A stretch of DNA of 64,000 nucleotides from Phymorhynchus buccinoides (GCA_017654935.2 CM065684.1:60446286-60510285), one strand, 5' to 3'; counted from the stretch's first letter, positions 1-13,248 are shown. Translations and numbers: made by a program. Notes: a model not told the origin generated them from the sequence alone.

Positions 1-236
1 GTCACGAAGAGGACTTTTTTTTAATTGTAACCCAGGAGCCAGTCCTGTGGGGAACCAAACGTGACTTTACTATAGCAGTTTTTTTAAATTATTATAACCG
101 AGTTGCTACTATCCGAGGTCTATTTAGTAATAAAACAGTAGACCTTTGGCCGGGAACCAGTGCTAAAAATTCCTTTACTGTAACCGAAATTTCTTATAAC
201 CGAGATTACTATAAACGGGGAGTACTGTATTGCATT
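1..236. mobile_element. Right-hand end of a TA-flanked inverted-repeat element (cut by window start)
   Basis: This stretch is nearly identical to 9640-9869, sharing the block around GGAGCCAGTCCTGTGGGG, the block GAGGTCTATTTAGTAATAAA and the terminal CGGGGAGTACTGTA. In the second copy that terminus is the right inverted end of a complete element, so this is the same family with its left part outside the window. No transposase reading frame is visible. Confidence 0.6.
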
Positions 237-316
237 ATTATTGAAAAAAACACATCAACAAGCATAATTGTTCTGCCCAGATCTAATAGTAATACTATAG
301 AACTCTATGTGCCCCT

Positions 317-600
317 CGTGGGGATGCCGGGGGTCTTTCGTACAAATAGTTCCTTCTGGAAGTTCTGTGCTTGTAACTACCTCTAATCTGTCACTCTCTT
401 TGACTCTTGCCTTTTCCCTTTGCTTACTGTCATCTGCTATATTTCTGTCTTACTGGTCCATTCTCCTGCCATTTTTCCATAAATTCTTACAAAGATTTCT
501 TCAGCCGAAGTCGGACTATTTCTTTCTTAGTTAGGCGCATAACGACAACATGACGCATCTACGCTCATGTGACAGGAAACTGAGCAACCGAAGAAGAAGA
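317..600 (+). repeat. Dispersed repeat family A
   Basis: Contains TACAAATAGTTCCTTCTGGA, the central CTTACTGGTCCATTCTCCTG and the far end GACAGGAAACTGAGC followed by GAAGAAGAAG. The same ordered blocks recur at about 17040-17195 (+), 47829-47960 (+), 47990-48790 (-), 50920-51090 (+), 54594-55110 (-) and 63126-63440 (-). It has no coding content. Class unknown; a non-autonomous element is likely. Confidence 0.65.
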
Positions 601-615
601 AGAACTCTGTGTGTT

Positions 616-618
<3 letters not shown>

Positions 619-648
<30 letters not shown>
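619..648. repeat. GA microsatellite
   Basis: Uninterrupted (GA)n just after the family A copy. The following 690 bases (to about 1337) hold nothing recognisable. Confidence 0.9.
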
Positions 649-651
<3 letters not shown>

Positions 652-1337
652 AAACAGTCGTCACGCTCAGAACCCATGAAAATGCAAATGACACGGCAAC
701 ATTGTTTCCTAGTGTCAAAGTTTTCCACCCATGCGTCCACCTAGCGCGTGGCTGTATTTTGTAAGTCCTGCAAGATTGACGTATGTGCGAATTGTTGGGT
801 CTACAGGCATATTGAAAGATTTTTTACTAAGCAAGAAAGTAAAGCATGCCAGCATCTTACTACTTGATAAAAACAAAGATTGCAGACTATATTATTGCAC
901 ATATTTGTCCCAAGATTGTATACAGAGATAGCAATTTTCTCTTGTCAGTTTGTCTGTCTATCTGTCTATTTTGTATGTCTGCTAAAAAAAAGTGATTAAA
1001 AATTAAAAGTTTTTGATGAAATTTTGTGAAAGGTTTGGGCATGAAGCCTAGCTACTAAAAGTCTAAATTCTGTTAATGCTCAGAGTTGGGTCGAATAGCT
1101 GTTGATATTCTGATGCAGGGGTTATTATTAATTTAAGAAAAAATCATTATTACATTTTCTGTGTAGTCCAATAACTCAACCTTCCCAATCCCTGGTGAAC
1201 AAATTTAGTAAAGAAAAGAAAAAAGGAAAGAAAACTAAACTGACAGATTGAACTTATATCGAGCCTCACATTATCCAGGGTATGAAAAGTCAAGTGTCAA
1301 CATGTTCAGATACACTAAATTTTGATTGTGATGTTTT

Positions 1338-1640
1338 ATGGTGTGAGAGTTACATATTTGTTTTAATGTAAATTTATGTTTCATGTTTTTGCTTAATATT
1401 TTAATTTTGATATATCTCATCTTATTTTACGCGGTGGAAGGCAAGTTTCCATGTGCGTTGTACAATGCCAATGGACAATAAAGAAACTTATGACTTATGA
1501 CATCATTTAAGACATCAATTACTTAATATTTTAATTTTGATATATCTCATCTTATTTTACGCGGTGGAAGGCAAGTTTCCATGTGCGTTGTACAATGCCA
1601 ATGGACAATAAAGAAACTTATGACTTATGACATCATTTAA
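1338..1640 (+). repeat. Retroelement-like 3' tail with a 120-bp tandem duplication (family E)
   Basis: The segment ending ACAATGCCAATGGACAATAA and a (ATGACTT)-type tail at 1395-1506 is repeated almost exactly at 1520-1630. A diverged single copy lies at 7926-8095. The short tandem tail after the AATAAAG signal resembles the 3' end of a non-LTR retrotransposon, but no ORF is attached. Confidence 0.6.
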
Positions 1641-1814
1641 GACATCATTTAAAACTTATCAGTTTTAAATGAGAAGAAAGTAGCCTTTCAAACAGGAGAT
1701 AAAAGAGAAAGAAAAGTGGTTCAATCTAAACTTAGGGGGCGAGTTAAGGAAGGGACAGAGGGAGTATAAGGATAAAGTAGAATAGAAGTTTCAGACAGGC
1801 AGAATGTTAGATGC

Positions 1815-3350
1815 ATGGGATGGGCGTCTATTGCCATGAAATGTTTTAAAAAGATCGTCCTTCACCGCCTTCTTTCATTTACTAACCAACTCCTTGATCC
1901 CTTTCAGTTTGCCTACAAGCGGTGTAGAGGAACAGACGATGCCATACTTACCCTTCTTCACAATGCCTTTCTTCACTTAGATAACCCCAACCCTTTTGTT
2001 CGTATTTTATTCATTGATTTCTCCTCTGCCTTCAATACAATACAGCCCTATCTCCTGGCCCTCAAACTATTAGACCTGAATGTTAACCCCAAGCTCATTC
2101 TCTGGATAACCAATTTCTTACGCAATAGAACTCAGCCTGTCTGCTTTCAATCTGCAATCTCCTCAGAACGTTCCACTTCTACAGGTGCTCCCCAAGGTAC
2201 GGTTCTTTTTACATTGTACACAAATGATTGTAGAGGAACTGAAGAAACACCTGCCATTAAATACTCAGATGATGCTGCCATCGAAGATTTGTCAAACTCT
2301 GATTCTGTGTACTTCAGTGAAGTCAAAAGGTTTTGTTCATGGTGCAAAGATAATTATCTGGATTTAATTGTTGATAAAACAAAATAACTGCTTGTAGATT
2401 TTCGTAAAACCCCAGTGCCAGTGCCACATTTGGAAATTGATGGTGAAACTGTTGAAAGAGTTGATGAATACAAATACCTAGGCACAGTTTTAAACAAGAA
2501 ACTTACTTTTAATAAACACATTGAGCATATACATAAGAAGAGCCAGTCCGGGATATTTTATTATTTTGTTTATAGAGGGTAAGGAATATTGGTGTCTGTT
2601 CAGATATTCTTCAAACCTACTACTGATGTTGCATTGAATCTGTTCTTACTGTGTCATTTATCTGTTGATATGGAAGCTTGAGTGTAAGAAGTAAGCGTGT
2701 GTTGAGTGAATGTGTGCAGTAAGGTTGTGGATGCAAGGCAGAGTAGTGTGCAAGAGTTGTATAACAGACAAGTAGTCAAGAAAGCCAGAAACATTCTTAA
2801 TGATAGCAGTCATGCTCTGGCAAAATACTACAAAGTGTTAACATTGGGCCGTCGATACAGAACTCTAAAACTGAAAATAAGAGCACACAAAACTTTCTTA
2901 CCAAGATCAATTCATCTGTTAAACTCTTAATGTACTGCATCGAGTGATTGTTTTGCTGAACAGCCTGTCCATCTCCTTGGGATTGTATTTGTGCAAGCCT
3001 ATTTGTAGTCCTTTTGTTCTGCAATAGATTACTGCTGTGTATGTCCTTGTCTAAATTGTCTGTGTAGAGATGGTGTAAGTACTATTATTGCTGCATTTTT
3101 AAGCGTTAATCTTGCCTCCTTTTTCAATTGATTATGTCTTGATTTAAGATGTATTTTAAATGTATTTTTAAAATTCGTTCTGCTTTTACTAGACTATTTG
3201 TTCATATTTGTCTGGTTTGTTAATTACAACGTTGCAGTGTTATTAGTTATTAGTTCATATTCTTTGTTGTTGATAAATGTGTTTATTGTTGTTTTGCTTA
3301 TGTGTACTTGGCTGCAGTTTCTCTGTTGTGAGATAATAAAGATGATTTGG
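1815..3350 (+). pseudogene. Degenerate non-LTR retrotransposon (Rex/CR1-like reverse transcriptase)
   Basis: The frame at 1815-2387 reads as reverse transcriptase. It has the motif A region FIDFSSAFNTI, the GAPQGTVL region, and an active-site box altered to YSDD, where YADD is usual. A TAA at 2385-2387 breaks the frame, but the same frame continues with DEYKYLGTVL. A separate frame at 2706-2930 is the typical C-terminus, with GRRYRTLKLK, FLPRSIHLLNS and then a stop. The 3' UTR runs to about 3350 and ends in short GGATTTAGATT-like repeats. The element is 5'-truncated and has lost integrity between 2560 and 2700, so it is dead. Clade assignment is from motif style only. Confidence 0.85.
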
Positions 3351-3359
3351 ATTTAGATT

Positions 3360-5600
3360 GGATTTGGACTTAGATGAACATTAAAAAAAAAGAAGCTAAA
3401 CAGCATGCATCATTTGAATTTGTTAAAGGCTGGACACAACAGACTATATTATTTGGGGATTTAGAGTTGCCAATACCTGTTTCATCACATTTTAACCTTG
3501 TCATAAAATTCGCAAGGAAACAAGAAGAAAAGAAGCCAAGATCTAACAAAGAGAAATGCATCACTTTTAGTGCCAACAACAAGAACTGTATTTTGGAACT
3601 GAATTTTAGTCACCCCCACACTCAATTTTTGCATCAAAATTTTTCACTTAGAAACAAGATTCAGCCAATAGACGATTTTCGGAAGAAACAAAACTAGAGG
3701 AGACCACTTCGTAAAAAATGGAGTTGTTTTCCTCCATTACTCGGTCAAATACCATAGCAACAATGGTATCAAATCATGAAACCACAGAATGCGAGTCAGT
3801 GACTTGTAAAAAAATGTTTATACAAAAATGAGGGGTGGCCAGTGGCCACAAACTGATAAAACTGAGCAAAATGTGACGTAAAAATATAAATGACATCAAT
3901 TTTAGAATGACGCACATTGTTCTAAGTGCTGTATGTCTGCTCAAACACTCGAGGCGAGAGCTGGTGGATCTACCTGATGGTACAGTAACTTCCCCTGTTT
4001 GACCGATTGAATTAGGCAAGATCACTCCCACCATGAAATTACTCCCCTTAATTATTTCCGAACAATTCCTATTTAGGGTTAGGGTCAGCCGGATGATTAT
4101 TTTCATAAAACTGAAAGAAGCAGACTTTGAGATCGAGGGTCATAAACATGAGGGGGTGATAAAAAGCATCTTTGCCAGAAAAAACGTTGGTTTAATTGTA
4201 TGTTGTTACTGTAGACTTATCTTTGCTTGTAAGCACCCCATTCTAAAAGCGACGATATGTAAGCTGAAAAGTGAAATTATTTTTTTTATTAAACATATTG
4301 AACAATCGATAAGATCCAAAGTTTAGCAGCGATTATAAAAAGTTGTGTATACAATAAATCGGGCAGTCTTTACTTTGCTTTCAGGAATCAAACTCGTCAA
4401 TCTTGCAAGGACGAACACTTTTGTATTACAGAAAACAACAGATAACAACGCGTTGCGCATTTAGAATAAGGGGGGGGGGGGTAACTTGGGTTGTTTTCCT
4501 CTGCAATCAAAACTGATAGCCTTTACTCAAAGCAGGCTAACAGTTTGAGAGTACGTTTTATCGTAAGGTGCTGATTGTTATTTCAAAAGAGGCGGCTTCT
4601 CTGATCGTAAGTAGAACACTTCTGTATTTGTTGGCGTATTTGTGTAGTATTGACAATTATATTCTAAACAGAACATAAACCACAGCCTGCATTATTGCCT
4701 AATGCTGTTAGAAAAGATTTTTAAATGATGGGGATAAAAACACAAAGATTGGACTTTGAAAGCCTAACGCCGGCTAGAGATCTATATTGTTTAGCCCCTG
4801 TTTGATTTCCTAATCCTAATCCTAACATATTTTATCAAAGAAACCACAAACACCACTAACTGTGTATACTTTGAAAAGAATAAAATAAAAGTAAAAGATT
4901 GTGCTGGTTTACTTTTTGCCCAATATTAATAGTGTATGAGCATGGTACATAGAGATATATCCTAACATAATACGATGGTATGTGTTATAGACTAGTCTGG
5001 TTATGATAAAGAAGTTCCACGTCGTGTTGCTGTTGTTTTTACTGACACCGTAACAGCGTCAGAATGAAAATGATTTACTTTAGAATTAGATTTAGAAAAT
5101 GAATTAGTTTTGTAAAGTGTTACAAATTCGCCCGCCATGCAATTTCGTCCAGTTTGCATGGTTACTTACTTTGAAACTGTGTTGTATCTATTCTAAAGGA
5201 TAATAAACACACAGAGCTGTTGTAAGACCTAAAAGGAATCCCAATGATAAAGACAGTTCTATTCATTAGTTTATTCACTACAATTAAGTTTGTGTGATCT
5301 GCATGAAAAGCTCGATCTAAATCTTAGCAACCGCCTGAACAAGACAGTCACATATAGGCCTACCATAAAACTGTAAATCACGCAGAAACAGGTGTCTAAA
5401 ACCAAATTCTTTTGTTTTCACAACATGTGTAATTTTATCATGCATGTATTTTATGAGGATTAATTTTCAATAGGCAATTTTATTTTTTTAATTTAGATAA
5501 ATATATTTATGACAAATCAACTGGATGAATTTGTAAGGTAAAAATCCAAGCATCAATGCAATTTCAAGTTCGTCCAGTGCAGTTTCTGACTACTCTATCG
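3360..5600. other. Intergenic, nothing recognised
   Basis: AT-rich unique-looking sequence with a 10-base G run near 4470. The open frames are short and have no recognisable domain or codon bias. I see no RNA gene, array or terminal repeat. Confidence 0.6.
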
Positions 5601-5622
5601 TAAAAAAGGGACTTTCCTGGTA

Positions 5623-5810
5623 TTGCAGTACCTCCAGGATCGTCCCACCATCCGCGCGAGCTACCCAAGGTCATTGACTACTCAGCAGACAACCGGGTCA
5701 ACAGCGGGTCATTCACTGGTACCAACTCGTTTTGTCCTTTGCAAAGGATCGCAAAGGAGTATGTTTTCGTTCGTGTATGTCTGTTCCAGGCCGGAGGACG
5801 TTAAATGAAC
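5623..5810 (-). repeat. Dispersed repeat family B (diverged copy)
   Basis: Shares the ordered blocks of family B (the acronym blocks are CCTCTCGGTCTGGAACAGAC and ACCAGTAAAGTCCCGA) in reverse orientation, with many substitutions. Better copies are at 11737-11850 (+), 15993-16153 (+), 21503-21672 (+) and 26960-27125 (-). Confidence 0.5.
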
Positions 5811-6147
5811 TTTTATTATGTTTCACTACTGAGGGGCTTACAGGTACTACAGTGAATAATTGACCCATTCCAAAAATTTACTGGAGGCCTTTTCTTTTGT
5901 TTTCCCATCACACAACATTATCAATATATTAAAAAGCAACTGTCCGTCCGTCCGTCTGTCCGTGTGAAACTCCGCCGTTTTTCGACCGAATCCCTTCAAA
6001 TTTGCTATCAGTCCTAACGTCGTGATGGCAACGGCAATCAAGGCGGCTGTGTCATTTGCGCGGTTTGGCAAATGCGCGAAACGCATATCCACCGGCCTCT
6101 TGGCGCCCGTATCTCCTGTATTTCTGGATGGAAATTTAGAAGGTAGA

Positions 6148-6365
6148 TGATCGGGGACAGTGACTATATGTGTGCCAAACTGGAAGCGAATCGATTCATA
6201 AACGCGCGCGATATGCGTCGCTTGACCTTTTCACACACCGGGCGAAACGAGAACCGACATTGACTCGAAATTTGGAACGCGCATGACCAGGGATAGTGAC
6301 TATCTTGGTGCAAACTTTCAACAGCATTCATTCATAAATGCGCGCGATATGAGCCAATTTACATT
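6148..6365 (+). repeat. Diverged direct duplication of about 80 bp
   Basis: 6148-6228 and 6284-6365 share the order GACAGTGACTAT / GTGCCAAACT / ATTCATAAACGCGCGCGATATG, with substitutions. The surrounding 5900-6590 region contains CCGTCCGTCCGTC and CGCGCGCG runs and no gene. Confidence 0.6.
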
Positions 6366-6624
6366 TGCGCGGACCCAGCATTTTAAGCCATCCACAACAA
6401 ACAGTTTACACATAAATAACTCAGTACTGCGCGCGCGCGGGCAAGAAAAGGGTTGGAGAGCGCAGATTACTTTAGTGAGGTACAATATCCCTCTATTCAC
6501 CGAATGAGAGCGGAGATTACTTTAGCGAGGGACAGGGTGGAACGGGATGAGAGAAGAAGATGGAAGGAGGGAGAGAGACAAAAGTAATAATATAATATTT
6601 CGCGGACCCGGCAAAACCGGCATT

Positions 6625-6672
6625 CAGCGTTACCGGTACTTGGCGTTACCGGTAAGGCGTTACCGGTACTAG
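6625..6672 (+). repeat. GCGTTACCGGTAC short tandem motif
   Basis: The palindrome-containing motif GTTACCGGTA occurs three times in 50 bp. The next 370 bases (to 7017) hold nothing recognised. Confidence 0.6.
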
Positions 6673-7045
6673 GTGTTGCGCTAGTCTTAATAAAAAAAAG
6701 AAGAAAATAAACACATATTCAGCTATTCTATTAATTTATTTCAAACTACAAGTCACTGTGCTTTGCTCTTTGTCCTTGGACGAAATTGCATGTCATGCCT
6801 GGACAAAATTGCATGGGGTATGGACGAAATTGTCACAAGACATGACTTGATATATCAACTGTGATACATCTTGATATATTAAGAACATGAATAAGTATTT
6901 TAATTTCTGTAATGATTTCAACCACCCGATTTTTTTGGGCTTGTTGATTCTAAAGCTTGAAGAACAGATTTAGAACCTTTTGCAATGATCATCAAGAGGT
7001 AAAACACGTGCTTCATGTAGTAGTAGTAGTAGTAGTAGTAGTAGT

Positions 7046-9868
7046 ACAGTACACCCCGCTTATAGTAAAGTGCAGGGGAGCAAGGCTTTTCCTTTACTAT
7101 AAACAGGTTTTCCTTATAAACGATGTTCGGATATAGTAAAGTTTTGATGATATTTTTTTTAAATCTTATCCGATGTTGTTTTTCATAGTCAAAGCTAACG
7201 TAAAATACTGAATATAAACCCATCCTACCCCTTCCTCACATGGTTTGAGGTCCAAAAAGGTGATTGGGTATATTTCCCTGTGCAAAAAACAAAACTATCT
7301 GTAAAAGCATATAGTGTACAACCTTTGAATCTATTCATACATGCACACGCACGTGCGTGCGCGCACACACACACACACACACCCTAACCGAACAGTTTGC
7401 CTGCGGACATTTCGCCTACGGACATTATTCCTATGGTCACCATGCTCACCGGACATTTTGCCTACTGGACATTATGCCTACAGACATTATGCCTACAGAC
7501 ATTATGCCTGATAATAGATTATCATGCCTGCAATAAAATATCACATTTTCATGATGCTACAGCAAAACCCAGTTATAAGAAAATCGAAGGGAGATAAATA
7601 TTTAGTTTTCTTATATCCATGTTTTCTTATATTCGAAACTCGGATAAAAGAAAGCATTTTGATTTTTTTTTCTTATAACGAGTTGAATGGGGGAAAAGGG
7701 AAAAAATAAAAGAGAAAAAGAGAAAAAATAAAATAAGACAAACATAAAATGAAGGAAAAAATGCTTTTACATAAATTGGTGCAAGAAAAAAAAGGAAAAA
7801 AAGGAAAAACAAAGGAGGAAAAAAAAAAGAACAGAACAGAAAATTAAAAACAAAAATGAAGACAGACGTGATGTGAGTTGCATGATGAGTGAGCAAAATA
7901 GCGGAGAGCAGATGAATGAGTGGGTGTGGTGTGAGAGTAACATATTTGTTTAAAATTAATGTAAATTTCTGTTTCTTGTTTTTAATCAATAATTCTGATT
8001 TGGATGTATAACTTACTTTACACAGTGGAAGACAATTTTGTATTTGTGTTTGTACAATGCCAATGGACAATAAGGAAACTTGGGACCTATGACTCATGTT
8101 TTACATCATAAAATCAAAATACAGCAAAACTCGGTTATAAGAAAATCGAAGGGAGATGATGTTTTGCTTATTACCATATCTAAGTTTTCTTATATCCGAA
8201 ACTCAGATATAAGAAAACATTTTGAAGTTTTTCCCCTTATAAACAAATTGAAAAGGGAAAAAAGAAAAGAAAAGAAAGACAGAAAAAGAAAACGAAGAGA
8301 AAATCCTTTTTCCTAATTTGATGCATGTCTTGCATCATAAAATCAAAATAGTCTACTAAGAAGAAGATTTAAAGGTGCCTACAACCACTTAACTAAGAAG
8401 CCTTTTTTGGTCTTTTTACTGTTATCAAATGCGTACCCCTTCACCTTTCTTGTACTGAATTATTACCATTTACTGTCCACCCATGCAGCTTTTCATCGAT
8501 CGTTTGCTTTTGTTTATGTGGATGTTCGTCCACATATTCAGTTATTTGTATTTATCTAGAAATGAATTGCCTTTTCCTCTCTGCCATTGCTGCTGAAAAT
8601 GTAAGGATGGACAGTCTCTCTACCACCAACAAAAAAGTACTCATATTTTTTTAATTCTGCTCAACATTTATTTTACACAGAATACTGAAGGAAAGTATGG
8701 AATAAAGGAACAAAAACAACTCAGTCTTGTAATCAAGTGCCTGTCCTGTTTAGAATGTCTGTGACACAACTGGTATGAGGTAAACTTTCCCTTTTTGGAA
8801 CTACTTCAATTTTCTGGGAACATCCTTTCAGTTCAGGTCCAACTCATTTTTAAAGACACACTGACCCAACATGATTAAATCCCTTGTTTTTTCTGGGTAG
8901 CTGTGACCCACATACAAATTCCCCCAACTTCAAATTGAGGCTGCTCTTTAAAATGTTTCGTTTTCAATTTGGGGGCATTTGTATGGGAGTCAAACCTGGT
9001 CAAAACAAGATTTTGTACCAGCTATAAGGAAAACACGTGGAACCCGTGATTTTGACACGTGATCTGGTGGGTCTTTAAGAAAATGTTGTCAATGGGAATT
9101 CGCTTACAAGTAAATAGAACTCTCTTATAAGAAAATGAACTGCAAACCAACTCGCTTGTATGACATAATTTTCTTATATCCAATTTCCATTGCAGATGGG
9201 AGAAAAAATTTGCTTGCTTATAACCAAGTGTTCTTATAAGCGAGTTTCTTATATCCCAGTTTTGATCATAGATAAGAAAATAGAAGTTCAGCAGGGAATT
9301 ATTTTTTGCTTCATTGTGTTTTCTTATAAGCGAGTTTCTTATAAGCGGATTCGGCTGTATATATTATTTTTCAGATTCATTTTTTTTCTCCTAAGTAATG
9401 AGGGGAAAGAAACATGTTTTTGAGTGCCTTTCAATTTCGTTGATGAAGGTGGGTAGAGGGAGTAGTGAGACTGTGACGTATACATTGATGACGTATTTAC
9501 AAAGGTCAGGAAGAGGACAATTTTTTAAATTGTAAAATGACTTTACTATAGGATTTTTTTAATTTTTAATTATAACCCAGTTGTTATTATAGGTGAGGGA
9601 GTGGTGAGACTGTGACGCATACATTGGTGACGTATTTACAAAGGTCACTAAGAGGACAATTTCAGGTTTTTTATATTGTAACCGAGGAGCCAGTCCTGTG
9701 GGGAACCAAAAGTAACTTTACTATAGCAGTTTTTAAAATTATAAACGAGTTGCTACTATCCGAGGTCTATTTAGTAATAAAACAGTAGACCTTTGGCCAG
9801 GAACCAGTGCTTTCCTTTACTGTAACCGAAATTTCTTATAACCGAGTCTACTATAAACGGGGAGTACT

Positions 9869-9869
<1 letters not shown>
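7046..9869. mobile_element. 2.8-kb TA-flanked inverted-terminal DNA element, non-autonomous, with nested relatives
   Basis: The left end TACAGTACACCCCGCTTATA and the right end (reverse complement TACAGTACTCCCCGTTTATA) form inverted termini. Both are flanked by (TAG)n/(GTA)n tracts, which implies insertion at TA inside a trinucleotide repeat. Inside are related, apparently nested termini: TACAGCAAAACTCGGTTATA at about 8121 pairing with an inverted copy ending CGGATTCGGCTGTATA near 9358, and another left-type copy at about 7558. TA targets suggest the Tc1/mariner/pogo group, but there is no transposase frame, so this is inference. The right 230 bp is shared with 1-236. Confidence 0.65.
7395..7510 (+). 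repeat. Degenerate tandem GGACATTTTGCCTAC motif
   Basis: About seven copies of a 15-17-base motif (GGACATT.TGCCTAC) with small changes, inside the larger element. Confidence 0.65.
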
Positions 9870-9899
<30 letters not shown>

Positions 9900-10045
9900 G
9901 GTAGGGACTAAATAAGCCGTCAATCTTTTTGGCAGTCCCATCGTTTCATCAAACTTGAATGTTTCTGTGATCAAGTTCCTAAGATCGAACTATGAAAAGG
10001 TACACCAAGGGCTAATCTAAATTAGCCTTACGATCTATGCCTGTC

Positions 10046-10127
10046 TGTCAAGTCAAGTCAAGTCAAGTCAAAATCATCTTTATTGAGGGTTAAAGAATAA
10101 GCTAACAAAGCTTTTTTTCATCCTGCC

Positions 10128-10163
<36 letters not shown>

Positions 10164-10270
10164 GTGTGTGCGTGTGCGTGTGCGTGTGCGTGTGTGTGTG
10201 TGTGTGTGCGTGTGCGTGTGCGTGTGCGTGTGTGTGCGTGTGCGTGACGTGTGTGTGTGTGTGTGTGACC
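10046..10270. repeat. (TCAAG)n tail followed by a GT/GC microsatellite
   Basis: Four TCAAG units and AAAATCATCTTTATT look like an inverted retroelement 3' tail. A 140-bp (TG)n tract with CGTGTG interruptions follows. 10300-10900 holds nothing else. Confidence 0.7.
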
Positions 10271-10914
10271 AAAATGTGTTCCACTGAGTCCATAGCGCCT
10301 AAACCAATGAAACGATCTTATTGAAACTTGGTACAATGATTCTTTAGACCTTGCAGATGTTTCACACGATGAACGACGAGCCATATTAACGTAATCCCAG
10401 TCGGATTATTTTAAAAAACAATGGGTGGATTTAAGCCAAAGTAGGTATGCTGAAAAGACGTTACTTAATACTATTTTGCTGCAAAATATCTTATTTCTAA
10501 ACACAAAAATGCACAATGACCATAGAGTCCAAAATTAACTCCCCTGAATTTCATCAGTAGGTCTTTGATTAAATTCAAAGGAGCTCATTCTAAATTTACA
10601 AGTGGCATATAATTTATTTTCCCTTTTTAAAAAATATATAATTATTTTTACAACACTGAGATAATAATCTATTCATGAATGTTCACTAATATAATTGACT
10701 GTAATTGTTTTGCTCCCTCCTGCCCTCCTCTCCCTCTCAATTTCTGTCTATCTATCTGTGTAAGTAATTATGCCGTTATTCATGTGTATGGTGAGGTTTG
10801 TGTGAGTGTATATTTGTGTGGGGGTGTTGCTGGTACTGGGAGTATGTTTACATGGTGTTGCCATCTTGTTTGTTTGTTTTTTGCTGGGCGCTGGCCGCTA
10901 GCTACGCCGGAAGC

Positions 10915-11665
10915 GGCATACTTTTGTTACCACATACCGCTAGTCCCACATATCAGTGGAATCCACATACCGCTGGTCCCACAAGTGTGGGACTTGCGGT
11001 CCTAGTGGGACACCGCTATCCCCACAATTATGATATAAATTTGAATGGAAAAATGCAATAGCTACCACATATCACTGGTACCACATACCTTTGTTCACAC
11101 ACACACATAGTCCCACATGTTGCGTTAATAGCGGTATGTGGGACTGACTATGTGGGAGTACGGTGTGGGAACAAAAATATGTGGGAATATCGATGTGCCA
11201 GGCTTGCTTTTCAGTCAGTGTTCCCGGCCACATACTGCTAGTCCCACATGCAGTTAGTACCACATACCAGTGGATCCACATACCACTGGTACCACACCCT
11301 TTGTTCCCATATGCCTTTAGTCCCACATTATGTAGTAATAGCGGTATGTGGGACAATAGCTGTATGTGGGAGTAATTGTATGTTGGAACAAAAGTATGTG
11401 AGAATATCAACGTGCCAGGTTAAGTTCTCAGTCATTGTTCCCACATACCGCTATAGTTCCACACGCAGTTAGTACCACATACTAGTGGATCAACATACCG
11501 CTGGTCCAACAATTGTACACATTTGAATGGAAAAATGCAATCGCTACCACATACCATTGGTACCACATACCTTTGTTCCCACACATCTTTAGTCCCACAT
11601 TTTGTGGCAATCGCGGCATGTGGTACCAATGGTGTGTGGGAACATTGGTATGTGTTAACAAAAGT
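10915..11665. repeat. Cluster of direct and inverted CACATACC motifs
   Basis: The short motif TACCACATACC / GGTATGTGG recurs more than 25 times in both orientations. Two diverged long units start at about 11045 and 11521 (both AATGGAAAAATGCAAT) and share spacers such as GTTCCCACATA and GTGCCAGG. No reading frame makes sense. The arrangement can form many alternative hairpins. Confidence 0.7.
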
Positions 11666-11736
11666 ATGCTTCCGCTACGGCCTTGCCCATGCGCTAAAAG
11701 AGAGTGGGGAGGGAAGGGAAGGAAAATCCGATGAAC

Positions 11737-11850
11737 GTCCTCCTGGTTGGAACAGGCACATGTGTTGCATCAATAGATCATAAAAATGGTGGGACGATCC
11801 TGGAGGTACTGCAATACCAGGAAAGTCCCGATTTTTTAAACGATAAAGAT
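11737..11850 (+). repeat. Dispersed repeat family B
   Basis: Partial copy with the GGAACAGGCACATGTG and CAGGAAAGTCCCGATTTTTT blocks. 11860-12950 has no gene. A short inverted pair, ATACACGAATC / GATTCGTGTAT, lies at about 12142-12217. Confidence 0.55.
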
Positions 11851-13074
11851 ATATTAAAAACTCAGCCAGCCTGTGGTGGGAGCCGAGGGGATGCAGTGGT
11901 TGAGGAATTAGGGCAAAGGACATGTCTACCGCTCGGCGACACCTTCATTTCTATTAACAAGATGACCGAGCTCTATAAACAATTACTGTAGGCCTACTCC
12001 CAGTTAATTAAGCCGGCGCAACACTCCATACGATTTGACCTCGCGGCGATTATGACGATGTCTGTGAGACATGATTCACGTGAAATACTTCCGTCTCAAA
12101 ATAACTGTTATTTTCGTTCACTATACTCATGAAGACGGCAATACACGAATCAAATAAAAATATCCGATACTAATATAAGATTTAAAAAAAATCAGATTCG
12201 TGTATAGTGACATGATAACTTGTAGGATTTCATCAGATCAATGTAGACAGTAGAGTTTCGCGTCAATCATGCCTCACAAATGTTAAAATCGGATCGTATT
12301 GAATCGAATCGTATGCAGTGTAGCTAGTGACCATTTACTGATCGATAAAAGTCAAGGGAGATAATAAGAGAGTTTAATTTTCCTCAGTGTATCGGTATGG
12401 CGGTACCCGGTAGTTTATAACAAATAGAACGATAAAAAACACAAACTTAAATGACACTTTTTTCACAAAAAAAGTTTGCTTTAAATCCTTCAATCATCCA
12501 AAAAACAAAAACAAAATTAAACAAATCTGCCAATTCGATTCTGATTTACAGGGATTACGTTGATATGGCTTGCCATTTTGTAAATTTCACAGGTCTTCAG
12601 GGCATCCAGGCCTCGCGGCCTCTTGATGTGCCCATTTGATTGTTCGTTTTAGTTATTTTGCTTTGGGGATTGGCATAGTTGTGACGCTTCTTGAGCAATC
12701 ATCATTGTTGTCTTAATTAATCATCATTGTGTTTCAATACAGCAATTTTGGGATAACTATCCAGGAGGTTTTTGAAATGGTTAACATTAGAAGCAAGTTT
12801 AGTTTGTGCAGGGAGATTCTTTCAGTACTGAGTGACTCTGTTAGAAAGGAAGTTTTTCCTCATGCCTTTTTAGTTCTACTCTATTGGATAGCCTAGTATT
12901 TTTAGTTCGCTGTTACGGGTTCTCAAATAATTAGATTATACTGAATTGAAATAAATGCGGGTCCGCGTCTTGAAAGCCTAATCAAGGAACCATTCTGCCA
13001 AGTTTTGCTAAGATTGGTTCAGTAGTTTAAGCACTGTGAATTAAAGTGGAAGACATTTTTGTCACTGACACATA

Positions 13075-13178
13075 GACGCGCGCGCGCACACACACACGCA
13101 CACACACGCACACACACGCACACGCGCGCGCACACGCGCACACACGCACGCACACACACGCGCACACACACACACACA

Positions 13179-13248
<70 letters not shown>

